A stretch of DNA of 64,000 nucleotides from Gemmata sp051859125. Its GTDB lineage: Bacteria; Planctomycetota; Planctomycetia; Gemmatales; Gemmataceae. Shown here piece by piece: positions 13,972-21,926 of this stretch. The notes beneath the pieces were generated by a model. That model ran no database searches and was not told the DNA's origin. It worked only from the letters and a program-made list of their open reading frames with translations. The stretch covers positions 8,266-72,265 of the forward strand of contig NZ_JBHYGG010000157.1 in the NCBI RefSeq assembly GCF_051859125.1, given 5' to 3'. The first letter of the stretch is position 1, and each line of letters starts with the position of its first letter. Made by a program: the position numbers and the translations under genes.

Positions 13972-16065
13972 ATGACCCGCCGCACCGTTGCACTCGCGCT
14001 CCTCGCGCTCGTCTCCCTCGCGCCGCCGGCGCTCGCGCAGGGCACCAGGGCCGACTACGAGCGCGCGAACACTGTTCGCGAGTGGACCGCTGGGAAGGTG
14101 TTCAAGGCGCGGGTCGATCTGCTCTGGTTCGACAACGGCGACACGTTCTGGTACCGCAACGACCTCCCCGGCGGGAAGAAAGAGTTCGTGATCGTTGATG
14201 CCGTGAAGGGCACCCGCGAGGTCGTGACCGAGGACAAGCTCCCGAAGGAGGGCAAGCCTTCGAAGCCGGCCGCTCGAAGTGAGGAAGGCGCACCCGAGTT
14301 GATCGCCGCACAGCAGCAGCGGCGCGGCTCCGACTCGCCCGACGGCGCGTGGTCCGTGTTCGTCAAGGATCACAATGTCTGGCTCCGCGACCGCACAACG
14401 AAGAAGGAGACGCAACTCAGCACCGACGGCAAGCCTGACGACGCCTACGGCCGCGTGTTCTGGGGGCCCGACTCGAAGCGGCTGGTCGCGATCCGCACAA
14501 GGGCCGGCGGGGACCGGAAGGTCACGCTCGTCGAGTCGTCGCCCAGGGACCAGCTCCAGCCGAAGACCTCGACGTACTCGTACCTCAAGCCCGGCGACCC
14601 GATCCCGCAGCCGAAGCCGCACCTGTTCGACGTCGCCGCCGGGAAGGAGATCGCCGTCTCCGACGAGCTGTTCGCGAACCCGTGGGACGTGACCCACGAG
14701 CACTGGAGCAAAGACGGTTCGCGGTTCCACTTCGTCTACAACCAGCGGGGCCACCGGGTCGTGCGGTTGCTCGCGATCGATGCCGAAACCGGCAAGGTGA
14801 CGGCGGTCGTCAACGAGGAGTGCAAGACGTTCTTCGACTACGCCTACAAGCTCCACCTCCACTACCTCGACGGCACCGACGAGGCCGTGTGGATGAGCGA
14901 GCGGAGCGGGTGGAACCACCTGTACCTCGTCGACCTGAAGACCGGCGCGGCCAAGCCGATCACCAGCGGCGAGTGGGTGGTCCGCGGCGTGGACCGCGTG
15001 GACGAGAAGGAGCGGCAGGTGTGGTTCCGGGCCGGCGGCGTCCACCCGTCGCAGGACCCGTACCACGTCCACTTCTGCCGGGTGAAGCTCGACGGCACCG
15101 GGCCGACGCACCTGACCAGTGGCGACGGCACGCACAGCGTCGTGTACTCGCCGGACCGCCGGTTCCTCGTCGACACGTTCTCGCGGGCCGACCTGCCCCC
15201 GATCACGGAACTGCGCCGGGTGTCGGACGGCACGAAGGTGTGCGACCTCGAAGCGGCCGATGCGTCGGCGCTGCTCAAGACCGGGTGGCGGTTCCCCGAG
15301 CGGTTCACCGCCAAGGGCCGCGACGGGGCGACCGACATCCACGGGTACATCGTGCGGCCGAGCACCTTTGACCCGAAGAAGACGTACCCGGTGATCGAGC
15401 ACATCTACGCCGGCCCGCACGACCAGCACGTCCGCAAGGCGTTCAGCGCCGCGCCGTACGAGCAGCGGATGGCGGAACTCGGGTTCATCGTGGTGAAGAT
15501 CGACGGCACGGGCACGAACTGGCGGAGCAAGGCGTTCCACGACGTGTGCTGGAAGAACCTCGGCGACGCCGGGCTCCCGGACCGGATCGCGTGGATCAAG
15601 GCGGCCGCCGCGACCCGCCCCGAGATGGACATCGCGAGGGGCGTCGGTATCTTCGGCGGCAGCGCCGGCGGCCAGAGCAGCACCCGGGCGCTGCTGGCCC
15701 ACGGCGACTTCTACACCGTGGCCGTGAGCGACTGCGGGTGCCACGACAACCGCATGGACAAGGTGTGGTGGAACGAGGCGTGGATGTCGTGGCCCGTCGG
15801 CCCGCACTACGCGGAGCAGTCGAACGTCACGCACGCGCACAAGCTGAAGGGGAAGCTGCTCCTGGTCGTCGGCGAGCTGGACCGGAACGTGGACCCGTCG
15901 AGCACGATGCAGGTGGCGAACGCGCTCGTGAAGGCGGACAAGGACTTCGACCTGCTCATCGTCCCCGGGGCCGGGCACGGCGCGGCCGAGACCCCCTACG
16001 GCACCCGCCGGCGGGCGGACCACTTCGTGCGGCACCTGCTCGGCGTCGAGCCGCGGGCGAAGTAA
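13972..16065 (+). CDS. Exported S9-family peptidase (DPP IV-like)
   Basis: A 697-residue exported serine peptidase that likely trims dipeptides from N-termini. Residues 1-22 are a signal peptide (TVALALLALVSLAPPALAQ). Residues about 90-440 form the beta-propeller of DPP IV-type enzymes, with DSPDGAWSVFVKDHNVWLRD and WGPDSKRLVAIRT blades. The alpha/beta-hydrolase domain holds the triad: Ser564 (FGGSAGGQ), Asp637 (GELDRNVDP) and His669 (GAGHGAAE). The ATG at 13972 gives a clean signal peptide; the frame is open upstream through the repeat. Prolyl or other S9 specificity cannot be fixed from sequence. Confidence 0.9.
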   Translation: MTRRTVALALLALVSLAPPALAQGTRADYERANTVREWTAGKVFKARVDLLWFDNGDTFWYRNDLPGGKKEFVIVDAVKGTREVVTEDKLPKEGKPSKPAARSEEGAPELIAAQQQRRGSDSPDGAWSVFVKDHNVWLRDRTTKKETQLSTDGKPDDAYGRVFWGPDSKRLVAIRTRAGGDRKVTLVESSPRDQLQPKTSTYSYLKPGDPIPQPKPHLFDVAAGKEIAVSDELFANPWDVTHEHWSKDGSRFHFVYNQRGHRVVRLLAIDAETGKVTAVVNEECKTFFDYAYKLHLHYLDGTDEAVWMSERSGWNHLYLVDLKTGAAKPITSGEWVVRGVDRVDEKERQVWFRAGGVHPSQDPYHVHFCRVKLDGTGPTHLTSGDGTHSVVYSPDRRFLVDTFSRADLPPITELRRVSDGTKVCDLEAADASALLKTGWRFPERFTAKGRDGATDIHGYIVRPSTFDPKKTYPVIEHIYAGPHDQHVRKAFSAAPYEQRMAELGFIVVKIDGTGTNWRSKAFHDVCWKNLGDAGLPDRIAWIKAAAATRPEMDIARGVGIFGGSAGGQSSTRALLAHGDFYTVAVSDCGCHDNRMDKVWWNEAWMSWPVGPHYAEQSNVTHAHKLKGKLLLVVGELDRNVDPSSTMQVANALVKADKDFDLLIVPGAGHGAAETPYGTRRRADHFVRHLLGVEPRAK

Positions 16066-16091
16066 TGGGGGTGGGGGCCGCGGTCCGGTCC

Positions 16092-16157
16092 GGTCCGAGC
16101 CCGAGCGCCGAGCGAGGGGTGGGGCGTGAGCCCTCGCTCGGCGCTCGGGCTCGGACC
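16092..16157. repeat. Perfect hairpin, CCGAGCCCGAGCGCCGAGCG family, copy 1
   Basis: 27-base arms starting GGTCCGAGCCCGAGCGCCGA (16092-16118) and their complement (16131-16157) around a 12-base loop. It separates the convergent peptidase and TauE-like genes. A sister copy lies at 44895-44956. Confidence 0.88.
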
Positions 16158-16198
16158 GATAACGATCCACACCGGGCCGGACCGGGCCGGGTCCCGCG

Positions 16199-16993
16199 TC
16201 ACCGCCGGGCGAAGTAGTACGCCGACAGTCCGAACCCGATGGCGATGACCGCGTAGCGGACGTAGGCGGCCGGGAGCCGCAGCGCCACCCGCGCCCCGGC
16301 GTAGCCGCCGAGGATCGCGGTCACCGCCATCGGCCAGGCGTACTCCCAGGCCACCAGCCCGTCGCGGACGAACACCACGACCGCGGCCGCGTTGATCCCC
16401 GTCGCCAGGAACGTCTTCACCGCGTTCATCCGGTGGATGTCGCCCACGCCCATGAACCCGAGCGTGCTCAGCATCAGGATGCCGATCCCCGCGCCGAAGT
16501 AGCCGCCGTAGACCGCGACCAGGAACTGAAACCCGATTGCGGCCGCCTGCGCGCCCGGCCCGGCCTCCGCCGGCGCGGCGCCCGGGAGCGGGGGCGGCGC
16601 GACCGGCGCGCGCGCCTTGAGCCGCCGCGAGATCGGTCCCTGCACCACGAACAGCACGGCCGCCGTGAGGATGAGCCACGGGACGAGGTCGGCGAACGCC
16701 TGCTGGTTCCGGCCGACGAGGTACGCCCCGACGAGCCCGCCGACGAGGCTCGGCACGATCATCCGGGCCACGAACCGCCAGCTCGCCCGCAGCTCGGTGC
16801 GGTACCCGAACGAGCCGGCAAGCGACCCGGGCATGAGGGCGACGGTGCTGGTGGCGTTGGCGAGCGCCGGCGACATGACGGCCGTGAGTGCGGGGAACGT
16901 CAGCAGCGTCCCGCCGCCGGCGATGGAGTTGAGCGCGCCGGCGAAGAAGGCCGAGCCGCACAGCGCCGCGAGGGTCCAGTCGAGGGGTGGCAT
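16199..16993 (-). CDS. TauE/SafE-family membrane permease
   Basis: A 264-residue inner-membrane protein with about seven or eight hydrophobic segments in two related halves. Each half starts with the family's Gly-rich helix: GALNSIAGGGTLLTFPAL near residue 20 and VYGGYFGAGIGILMLSTLGF near 165. Members export sulfite, sulfoacetate or other organosulfur anions, but substrate cannot be told here. A Pro/Ala-rich loop at about 128-148 separates the halves. It is transcribed in the same direction as the ExbB/toroid operon, but a strong hairpin at 17159 lies between, so it is probably separate. Confidence 0.85.
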   Translation of the reverse strand: MPPLDWTLAALCGSAFFAGALNSIAGGGTLLTFPALTAVMSPALANATSTVALMPGSLAGSFGYRTELRASWRFVARMIVPSLVGGLVGAYLVGRNQQAFADLVPWLILTAAVLFVVQGPISRRLKARAPVAPPPLPGAAPAEAGPGAQAAAIGFQFLVAVYGGYFGAGIGILMLSTLGFMGVGDIHRMNAVKTFLATGINAAAVVVFVRDGLVAWEYAWPMAVTAILGGYAGARVALRLPAAYVRYAVIAIGFGLSAYYFARR

Positions 16994-17028
16994 GGGGACA
17001 TCTTAGGACCAGACGAAAGAACCTCGGA

Positions 17029-17105
17029 GGGCAGAGGCCAGTGCAAGACACTGAGGCCGGTTCTGGCCTCTGCTCTCTGTCCTCTGCCCTCTGCCCTCTG
17101 CCCGC
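17029..17105. repeat. Word-like repeat (CTCTGTCCTCTGCCCTCTGC)
   Basis: The left part has GGAGGGCAGAGGCCAGTG; the right part has repeated CTCTGCCCTCTGCC and TCTGTCCTCTG words that are inverse to it. Similar words occur at 26388-26475 and 32766-32800. Confidence 0.6.
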
Positions 17106-17158
17106 TGGTCCGGTTCCACATCTTGGGGGTTCGCGACCCGCGGCGGCCGGAAACGGCC

Positions 17159-17186
17159 GCGGCCGGCACCCTGAGGTGCCGGCCGC
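17159..17186 (-). terminator. Terminator-like hairpin of the ExbB/toroid operon
   Basis: GCGGCCGGCACC and GGTGCCGGCCGC form a perfect 12-base stem with a 4-base CTGA loop, 26 bases beyond the toroid protein stop codon. There is no clear U-tract. Confidence 0.5.
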
Positions 17187-17211
17187 GCGTGGGTTGCGGT
17201 TCGGGTTCGAC

Positions 17212-18855
17212 TCACTTCGCGCCGTCAACGATCTTGAGGGCACCGTCGCCGGCGTTGGCCCGCTTGTACAGCGGCAGGTGGCGGTAGTACACCTCGAGGG
17301 TCAGGATGCACATGGCGGTGGTGCCGAGCCGGCCGCAGCCGCGGCCGATCCAGTGCGGGTCCGGATCGAAGCTGCCCTCGTTCGGGCCCTCCTTCTTGAT
17401 CTGGATCCCGATGAGCCAGTCCCGCATGCCGCCCTTGCGGACGCCGTCGGCCCCCTTCGGCCCCTCGTTCCACGTCTTCCACTCGTCGCCCTCGAAGAAG
17501 TGGACGACCTGCGTCGCGTAGTAGTAGAAGTACATGTCCGGGACGGCGCCGGTCTTCACCGGGGCCTTCTTCATGAGCCCGGTCACGCCCTCGGCCATGC
17601 CGGCGTTGTCCGGCCCCCACCCGTCGATGTAGTACCGGGACAGCAAGCCGACCGCGGTCAGCGAGGTGCCCGGGGCGGCCCCGGCGTTGTCGGCGTACCC
17701 GTACATGGCCTTGCGGCTCCCGGCCCCGGCCAGGTTCAGGAAGTCCACCGCCTTCTTCATCGTCGCCGCGGGCACGACGATGTCCTTGCCCAGGCTGGCC
17801 GCCTTGAGGGCCTGGATCTGCCACCCGACGATCGACGTGTCGCCCGGGCTGCCGGGGGCGTAGCCCCAGCTCCCGTTGGCCGCCTGGGCCTTGACGATGT
17901 GGTTGATCGCGGCCTGCGCCCCGCCCAGGAGCAGCCCCTTGTCCTTGGTCATCCCGTAGGCCTCGCACAGGGCGAGGGTGCCGATCGCGTGGGCGTACAT
18001 GTTGCCCGACATGCGGCCGGAGTTGGCCCCGGACAGCGGGCAGTTGCGGAGCAGGAACTGGAGCCCGCTGGCGACCGTCTTCTGGTACTTCTTCCCCTTC
18101 AGGTGCGTCTCGCCCGCGGCCAGGAACGGCAGCAGGGCCATCCCGGTGGCGGCGACCCGCTCGTCCTTGCTGCCGGCGTCGTACTCCCACCCGCCGTCCT
18201 GCTTCTGCTGGCGGGCGAGCCACGCCAGGCCCCGTGCCACGGCCCGCTCGCTCTCGTCGTTGCCGCCGCCCTCGCGGAGCATCCGGCTCTTGGTCGCCCC
18301 GCTGCGGCCGGGGAACGACGCGAACTGCGACCCGTTCATGCCGCCGGTGCCCGACATCGCGCTGCCGGTGTCGCCGGTGACGCCGGGGACGCTGTTGTCG
18401 CTGGTGTTCAGGCCCGGGAGGGCCAGCGCCGTGGTGTCGGTCTCCGGGGCGTTCGGCTGGCCCAGGTTGTCCATCGTCACCGCGGCGTCGACGGTCTGCT
18501 TGTCGACCCGCTCGATCTCGGGCAGCGCGGCCTCGAGGTTCGACTGGAGGCCCGGGTCCTCGTTCGTCAGGTCCTTCTCGGGCGGCTCCTCTTCCTTCTC
18601 GACGGACGTCGAGACGATCTTCTCGGGCGGCTTCGCGGTCACGCCGCGGCCGCCGAACATCAGGATCATGATCGCGATCAGGCCGACGTGCACGGCCCCG
18701 CTGATGACCCACGCGGGAACGTGCTTCTTCATCAGCCTTTCCTGCGACGTCTCCTCGGCCGCGTCGACGCGGCGGATGACCGCCGCGCCGCCGGCCGCGG
18801 CCCCGGCCTTAGCCGGTTGACCGTTGTTGGCCGGGTCTGGTTTCTTCTCACTCAC
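17212..18855 (-). CDS. TonB-like anchored protein with squalene-cyclase-like toroid
   Basis: A 547-residue protein, last gene of the ExbB/ExbD operon. After a cytoplasmic start, residues 47-68 (VPAWVISGAVHVGLIAIMIL) form one membrane helix that has Ser52 and His56, the Ser-x3-His pattern that E. coli TonB needs for coupling to ExbB-ExbD. A Pro/Glu stretch (PPEKIV, KEEEPPEKD) follows, then a module at about 95-193 shared with the protein at 28157-31120. Residues about 200-525 are alpha-toroid repeats of the prenyltransferase/squalene oxidase type (QDGGWEYD, NGSWGYAPGSPGDTSIVGWQIQA, YFYYYATQV). The GTG at 18855 has an AAGGAG site 8 bases upstream. A force-transducing role is inference. Confidence 0.75.
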   Translation of the reverse strand: MSEKKPDPANNGQPAKAGAAAGGAAVIRRVDAAEETSQERLMKKHVPAWVISGAVHVGLIAIMILMFGGRGVTAKPPEKIVSTSVEKEEEPPEKDLTNEDPGLQSNLEAALPEIERVDKQTVDAAVTMDNLGQPNAPETDTTALALPGLNTSDNSVPGVTGDTGSAMSGTGGMNGSQFASFPGRSGATKSRMLREGGGNDESERAVARGLAWLARQQKQDGGWEYDAGSKDERVAATGMALLPFLAAGETHLKGKKYQKTVASGLQFLLRNCPLSGANSGRMSGNMYAHAIGTLALCEAYGMTKDKGLLLGGAQAAINHIVKAQAANGSWGYAPGSPGDTSIVGWQIQALKAASLGKDIVVPAATMKKAVDFLNLAGAGSRKAMYGYADNAGAAPGTSLTAVGLLSRYYIDGWGPDNAGMAEGVTGLMKKAPVKTGAVPDMYFYYYATQVVHFFEGDEWKTWNEGPKGADGVRKGGMRDWLIGIQIKKEGPNEGSFDPDPHWIGRGCGRLGTTAMCILTLEVYYRHLPLYKRANAGDGALKIVDGAK

Positions 18856-19014
18856 GGTCCGTCTCCTTCGGGCTGGCCCGGACCCGAGTTCGGGCGGGCG
18901 GTACGGAAAATTGCGTCGCCGTCTTTCGGCCCACGCCGCTCCCGTTCGGTGCGACTCGACGCCGGGAACGAAATCAATCAACCCTACCGACGAATCAATC
19001 GAGCGTCCGACGAA

Positions 19015-20559
19015 TCAAGACGCAGCGGGGCCAACATCACCGAACGGGTTCTTGCCCCGGTGCGAGTCCAGTTCCTGCCGGGTGCGGGAGTCCCCGCGGC
19101 GGAACCACCAGGCCAGGGCGAGTGCGAGCGCGAGCAGGCCGATGATGCCGCCGGTGACAAGGGGCACGAACCCGGACCACGACACGGCCGCGGTGCCGTC
19201 GGGGTCGCGGCCGGCCAGCGCGGCCCGGCCGAGTAGCAGCGGGGCCTTCTTGGTCACGTTCTTGTCGTTCTTGTCCCGCTCGCCGGACTGGTACCACATC
19301 AGCTTGAACGAGTACCCGGCGAACGTGACCCACTTGTTCACGCGGCCGGTGACCCCGTCGAGCCCCTCGACCGGGTCGGTGAACACGACGCACACCGGGT
19401 TGCCGCGGGGCTCGTCCTTCGGAACGATCCACCCCTCATAGGCGGCCTCGACGCCGGCGGCCTGGAGCTTCTCGCTCGGCTTCATCTTGTTGAGCATGAT
19501 GAGCCGGCCCTCGACCTTGACGAGGTCGAGCTTCAGGTCGCGGCGGCCGTCGGTGAACAGGTCGGCGAACTTCCGCTGGGTCGCGGCGGCCTCCAGGTCG
19601 GCCGGGAGGAACCGGCGGGCGTGGAGCAGGACCCGGTTCCAGGCCGAGGCCTCTTCCCAGTTCTGGTCGGCGGTCGCGATGGCCGCGTTGTCCCGGATGA
19701 ACCGGAACACCCGCAGGTTCTTGTCGAGCGGGATCGCGTCCTTGGGGTCGGCGGCCGCGGCCCCCTCGGGCGCGGCGGCCGTCGGCGGCCCGGCCTTGTG
19801 AACGGTGACCGACCGGCCGATCAGCAGCGGGATCTGCGGGTACTCGGGGCCGGGGGCGTCCTTCACCACCTTGAAGAAGTACCCGGCGGCGGAGACGTCG
19901 CTGGTGGCGGTCATCCACTCGCCCGCGGCCCTCTGATCGACGGCGGCCAGTTCGGGCGGCAGGTCGGTGAACACGAGCGAGACGACCGCACCGGGCGGCT
20001 CGTCGACCGGCACGAACTGCGCCTCGTACACCTTCGCGGTCCCGGCCTCGGCCAGCACCTTGGTCGCCTTCGCCCACCGGACCCGCACGAGCTTCCCGTC
20101 GAGCCGGACGAGGTCGAGGCGGTGGTTGTACCGCGACGGCAGGTTCAGCAGGTCGTCGCGGGTCAGGTCGCGGGCCCCGGCCAGTTCGAGTTCGGCGGCC
20201 GTGAACGCCTTGGCGTGCGACACGACCGTGTTCCATGCCTGGTACTCGTCCGAGTTGTCCTTCTCTGTCGCGATCGGCTTAAAGTGCTCGATCCCGCCCT
20301 CGCGCTGGCCGGTCATCGGGTTCAGGCGGCCGTTGAAGATCGCACTATCGGTCCGGCCCGGGATCGCGTACTTCGCCGCGAGTTGGGCCTGCTTGTCGTC
20401 GTTCTTCGGGAGGGGCGGCTGCGTGTCGAGCGCGTCCGGGTCCTGCGCCCGGGCCGCCGAACCCGCCAGCGCGACGGCGCACAACCCGAGTGCCACAAGC
20501 AACTTGGCAACTTGCGAGTTCCGGGCGATCGGCGTTACGGGTGCCGGCTGAGGCGACAT
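19015..20559 (-). CDS. Exported protein with tandemly duplicated domain and C-terminal anchor
   Basis: A 514-residue protein not in any family I know. A signal peptide (about 15-38, LLVALGLCAVALAGSAARAQ) is followed by two homologous copies of a domain of roughly 165 residues. Each copy reads the same way: helix with W-N-(x)-VL/VS-HA-(R/K)-F, then KLDLVKVEGRLI or RLDLVRLDGKLV, then YEGWIVPKDEPRGNPVCVVFTD or YEAQFVPVDEPPGAVVSLVFTD, then a GYSFKLM or GYFFKVV strand and PLLLGR or PLLIGR. A single membrane segment near 463-485 (GGIIGLLALALALAWWF) ends in a short basic tail. It lies between exbD and the toroid gene, so a periplasmic partner role is likely. Confidence 0.7.
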   Translation of the reverse strand: MSPQPAPVTPIARNSQVAKLLVALGLCAVALAGSAARAQDPDALDTQPPLPKNDDKQAQLAAKYAIPGRTDSAIFNGRLNPMTGQREGGIEHFKPIATEKDNSDEYQAWNTVVSHAKAFTAAELELAGARDLTRDDLLNLPSRYNHRLDLVRLDGKLVRVRWAKATKVLAEAGTAKVYEAQFVPVDEPPGAVVSLVFTDLPPELAAVDQRAAGEWMTATSDVSAAGYFFKVVKDAPGPEYPQIPLLIGRSVTVHKAGPPTAAAPEGAAAADPKDAIPLDKNLRVFRFIRDNAAIATADQNWEEASAWNRVLLHARRFLPADLEAAATQRKFADLFTDGRRDLKLDLVKVEGRLIMLNKMKPSEKLQAAGVEAAYEGWIVPKDEPRGNPVCVVFTDPVEGLDGVTGRVNKWVTFAGYSFKLMWYQSGERDKNDKNVTKKAPLLLGRAALAGRDPDGTAAVSWSGFVPLVTGGIIGLLALALALAWWFRRGDSRTRQELDSHRGKNPFGDVGPAAS

Positions 20560-20705
20560 GCGGACTTCCTCCAAGTTCTTCGATGGCCAGCGCCCGATAA
20601 AGTTCCCGGATCGGGCCGAAACAAACCGAAAGACGTGGGGTTTAAGGCCACCGACACGAACGGAACCGGGGCGGGGCACCGACCGGCACCCAACCGCCCC
20701 GAGTG

Positions 20706-20711
20706 ATTCTA
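20706..20711 (-). promoter_or_regulatory. Possible -10 element
   Basis: TAGAAT on the minus strand within GGTAGAATCACT, 147 bases before the start of the duplicated-domain gene. The same TAGAATCAC string precedes the caspase-like gene at 26167. No -35 is evident, so an internal operon promoter is only possible. Confidence 0.25.
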
Positions 20712-20765
20712 CCGCAACTCAAGAGTCGATAGCGACTTGAAACCATCACCAACCGACAGGACGCC

Positions 20766-21296
20766 CTACCGCTTGCCCTTGTCGATGGGGACGGGCGCGA
20801 CGTCGGTGTACCCGGCCTGCACGGCCGCGTCGAACAGGCCGATGACGTACTGCTGGAGCAACTTGTCGCCGATCTCGAGGGTCAGCTTCGGGGGCGGGAT
20901 CTTGGTGCCCTTGCCCTGGGCGGCGTCGATCCGCTTCTTCTCGGTCTCGTAGACCCCCTTGACCTTCTTCATGTAGACGCCGAGGTCGGCCCCGAGGTTC
21001 TCGCCGCCGTCGTCGGGGCTGCCCTCCTCGCGGAACGTGATCGCGGCGATCTGGCCCTTGTCGTCGGACGCGACCCGGACGACGAACTTCTTCGGCTGCT
21101 CGGCCGTGATGTCCGGGTTGCTCGCCCCGCCGCCCTGTTCGGCGGGGGGGAGCGTCATGGCGATCTGCCCCTCGGTCGGGGTCGGGTGGAACGTCATGAT
21201 GAAGAACGAGAGCAACTGGAACGACATGTCGAGCATGGGCGTGATCGGCAGGTCCGGCTCGACGAAGTCGTTCGATACCCGTTGGCGGCGCGACAT
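20766..21296 (-). CDS. exbD: ExbD/TolR-family protein (second copy)
   Basis: A 176-residue inner-membrane protein that, with ExbB, turns the proton gradient into mechanical work. One N-terminal membrane helix (PITPMLDMSFQLLSFFIMTF, about 17-36) contains the Asp needed for proton flow (Asp23, in PMLDM). The periplasmic part ends with the family fold (LTLEIGDKLLQQYVIGLFDAAVQAGY). An insert of about 40 residues, rich in Gly and Asp, occupies the middle. It starts 46 bases after the first ExbD gene ends and belongs to the same operon. Confidence 0.9.
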   Translation of the reverse strand: MSRRQRVSNDFVEPDLPITPMLDMSFQLLSFFIMTFHPTPTEGQIAMTLPPAEQGGGASNPDITAEQPKKFVVRVASDDKGQIAAITFREEGSPDDGGENLGADLGVYMKKVKGVYETEKKRIDAAQGKGTKIPPPKLTLEIGDKLLQQYVIGLFDAAVQAGYTDVAPVPIDKGKR

Positions 21297-21342
21297 CTTC
21301 TCAACCTCGCGGGGGTGGTCGTGTGTGGTGCCCGGCGGCGGG

Positions 21343-21807
21343 TCATTCCTGGCCGCTGTACCGGATGGCGCGGAGCTGGACGTTGGAGTACCCGGCGGAG
21401 CGGCACGCCTTCATGATCGGGTACGACTTCTCGAACGGGCACAGCTTGTCGATCCGCAGGATGAGCGTGGCCTCGGGCTTCTCGGCCCGGGTCTTGAGCT
21501 TCTCGGCGGCCGCGCGGCGGTCCATGTACCCCTTGACCTGGGCCGGGTTGTCGAGGGTGTCGTTGTCGCCCTCGCGGTCCACGGGCGGGAGCACCACCTG
21601 CCCCTTCTCGTTGATGTTGAGGAAGATGATCGTGTTGGCCGCGGCGTCGAGCGCCTTCGCCGAGATCGCCTCGGGGAGCCGCACCTCGACGCTGGTCTGC
21701 TCCATGACGAAGTTGGCGGAGATCATGAAGAACATGACGAGCTGCAACACGAGGTCGAGCAGCGGGGTCATGTTCGGTTCGCACTTGTCGGTACTGCCGT
21801 GACTCAC
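21343..21807 (-). CDS. exbD: ExbD/TolR-family protein (first copy)
   Basis: A 154-residue partner of ExbB. The membrane helix follows a short cytoplasmic start and holds the functional Asp (MTPLLDLVLQLVMFFMIS, about 13-30). The periplasmic domain has TIIFLNINEKGQVVLPP, ATLILRIDKLCPFEKSY and IMKACRSAGYSNVQLRAI, the usual ExbD pattern. The start is a GTG at 21807; the ATG at residue 13 is in the helix and would cut off the polar leader. Having two ExbDs beside one ExbB suggests a mixed ExbD dimer, known in some Bacteroidota and Gammaproteobacteria systems. Confidence 0.88.
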   Translation of the reverse strand: MSHGSTDKCEPNMTPLLDLVLQLVMFFMISANFVMEQTSVEVRLPEAISAKALDAAANTIIFLNINEKGQVVLPPVDREGDNDTLDNPAQVKGYMDRRAAAEKLKTRAEKPEATLILRIDKLCPFEKSYPIMKACRSAGYSNVQLRAIRYSGQE

Positions 21808-21926
21808 AGGGCACCAGAAGCCAGGGGACGGAGGGGGCAGGGGTCGGAGACCACAGCGGACGGAGACGTGGTTTGCGGGCCCCGGGGCCGCGCCCCCGGG
21901 GCCGGGGGCGCGGCCCGCGGGAGCGG

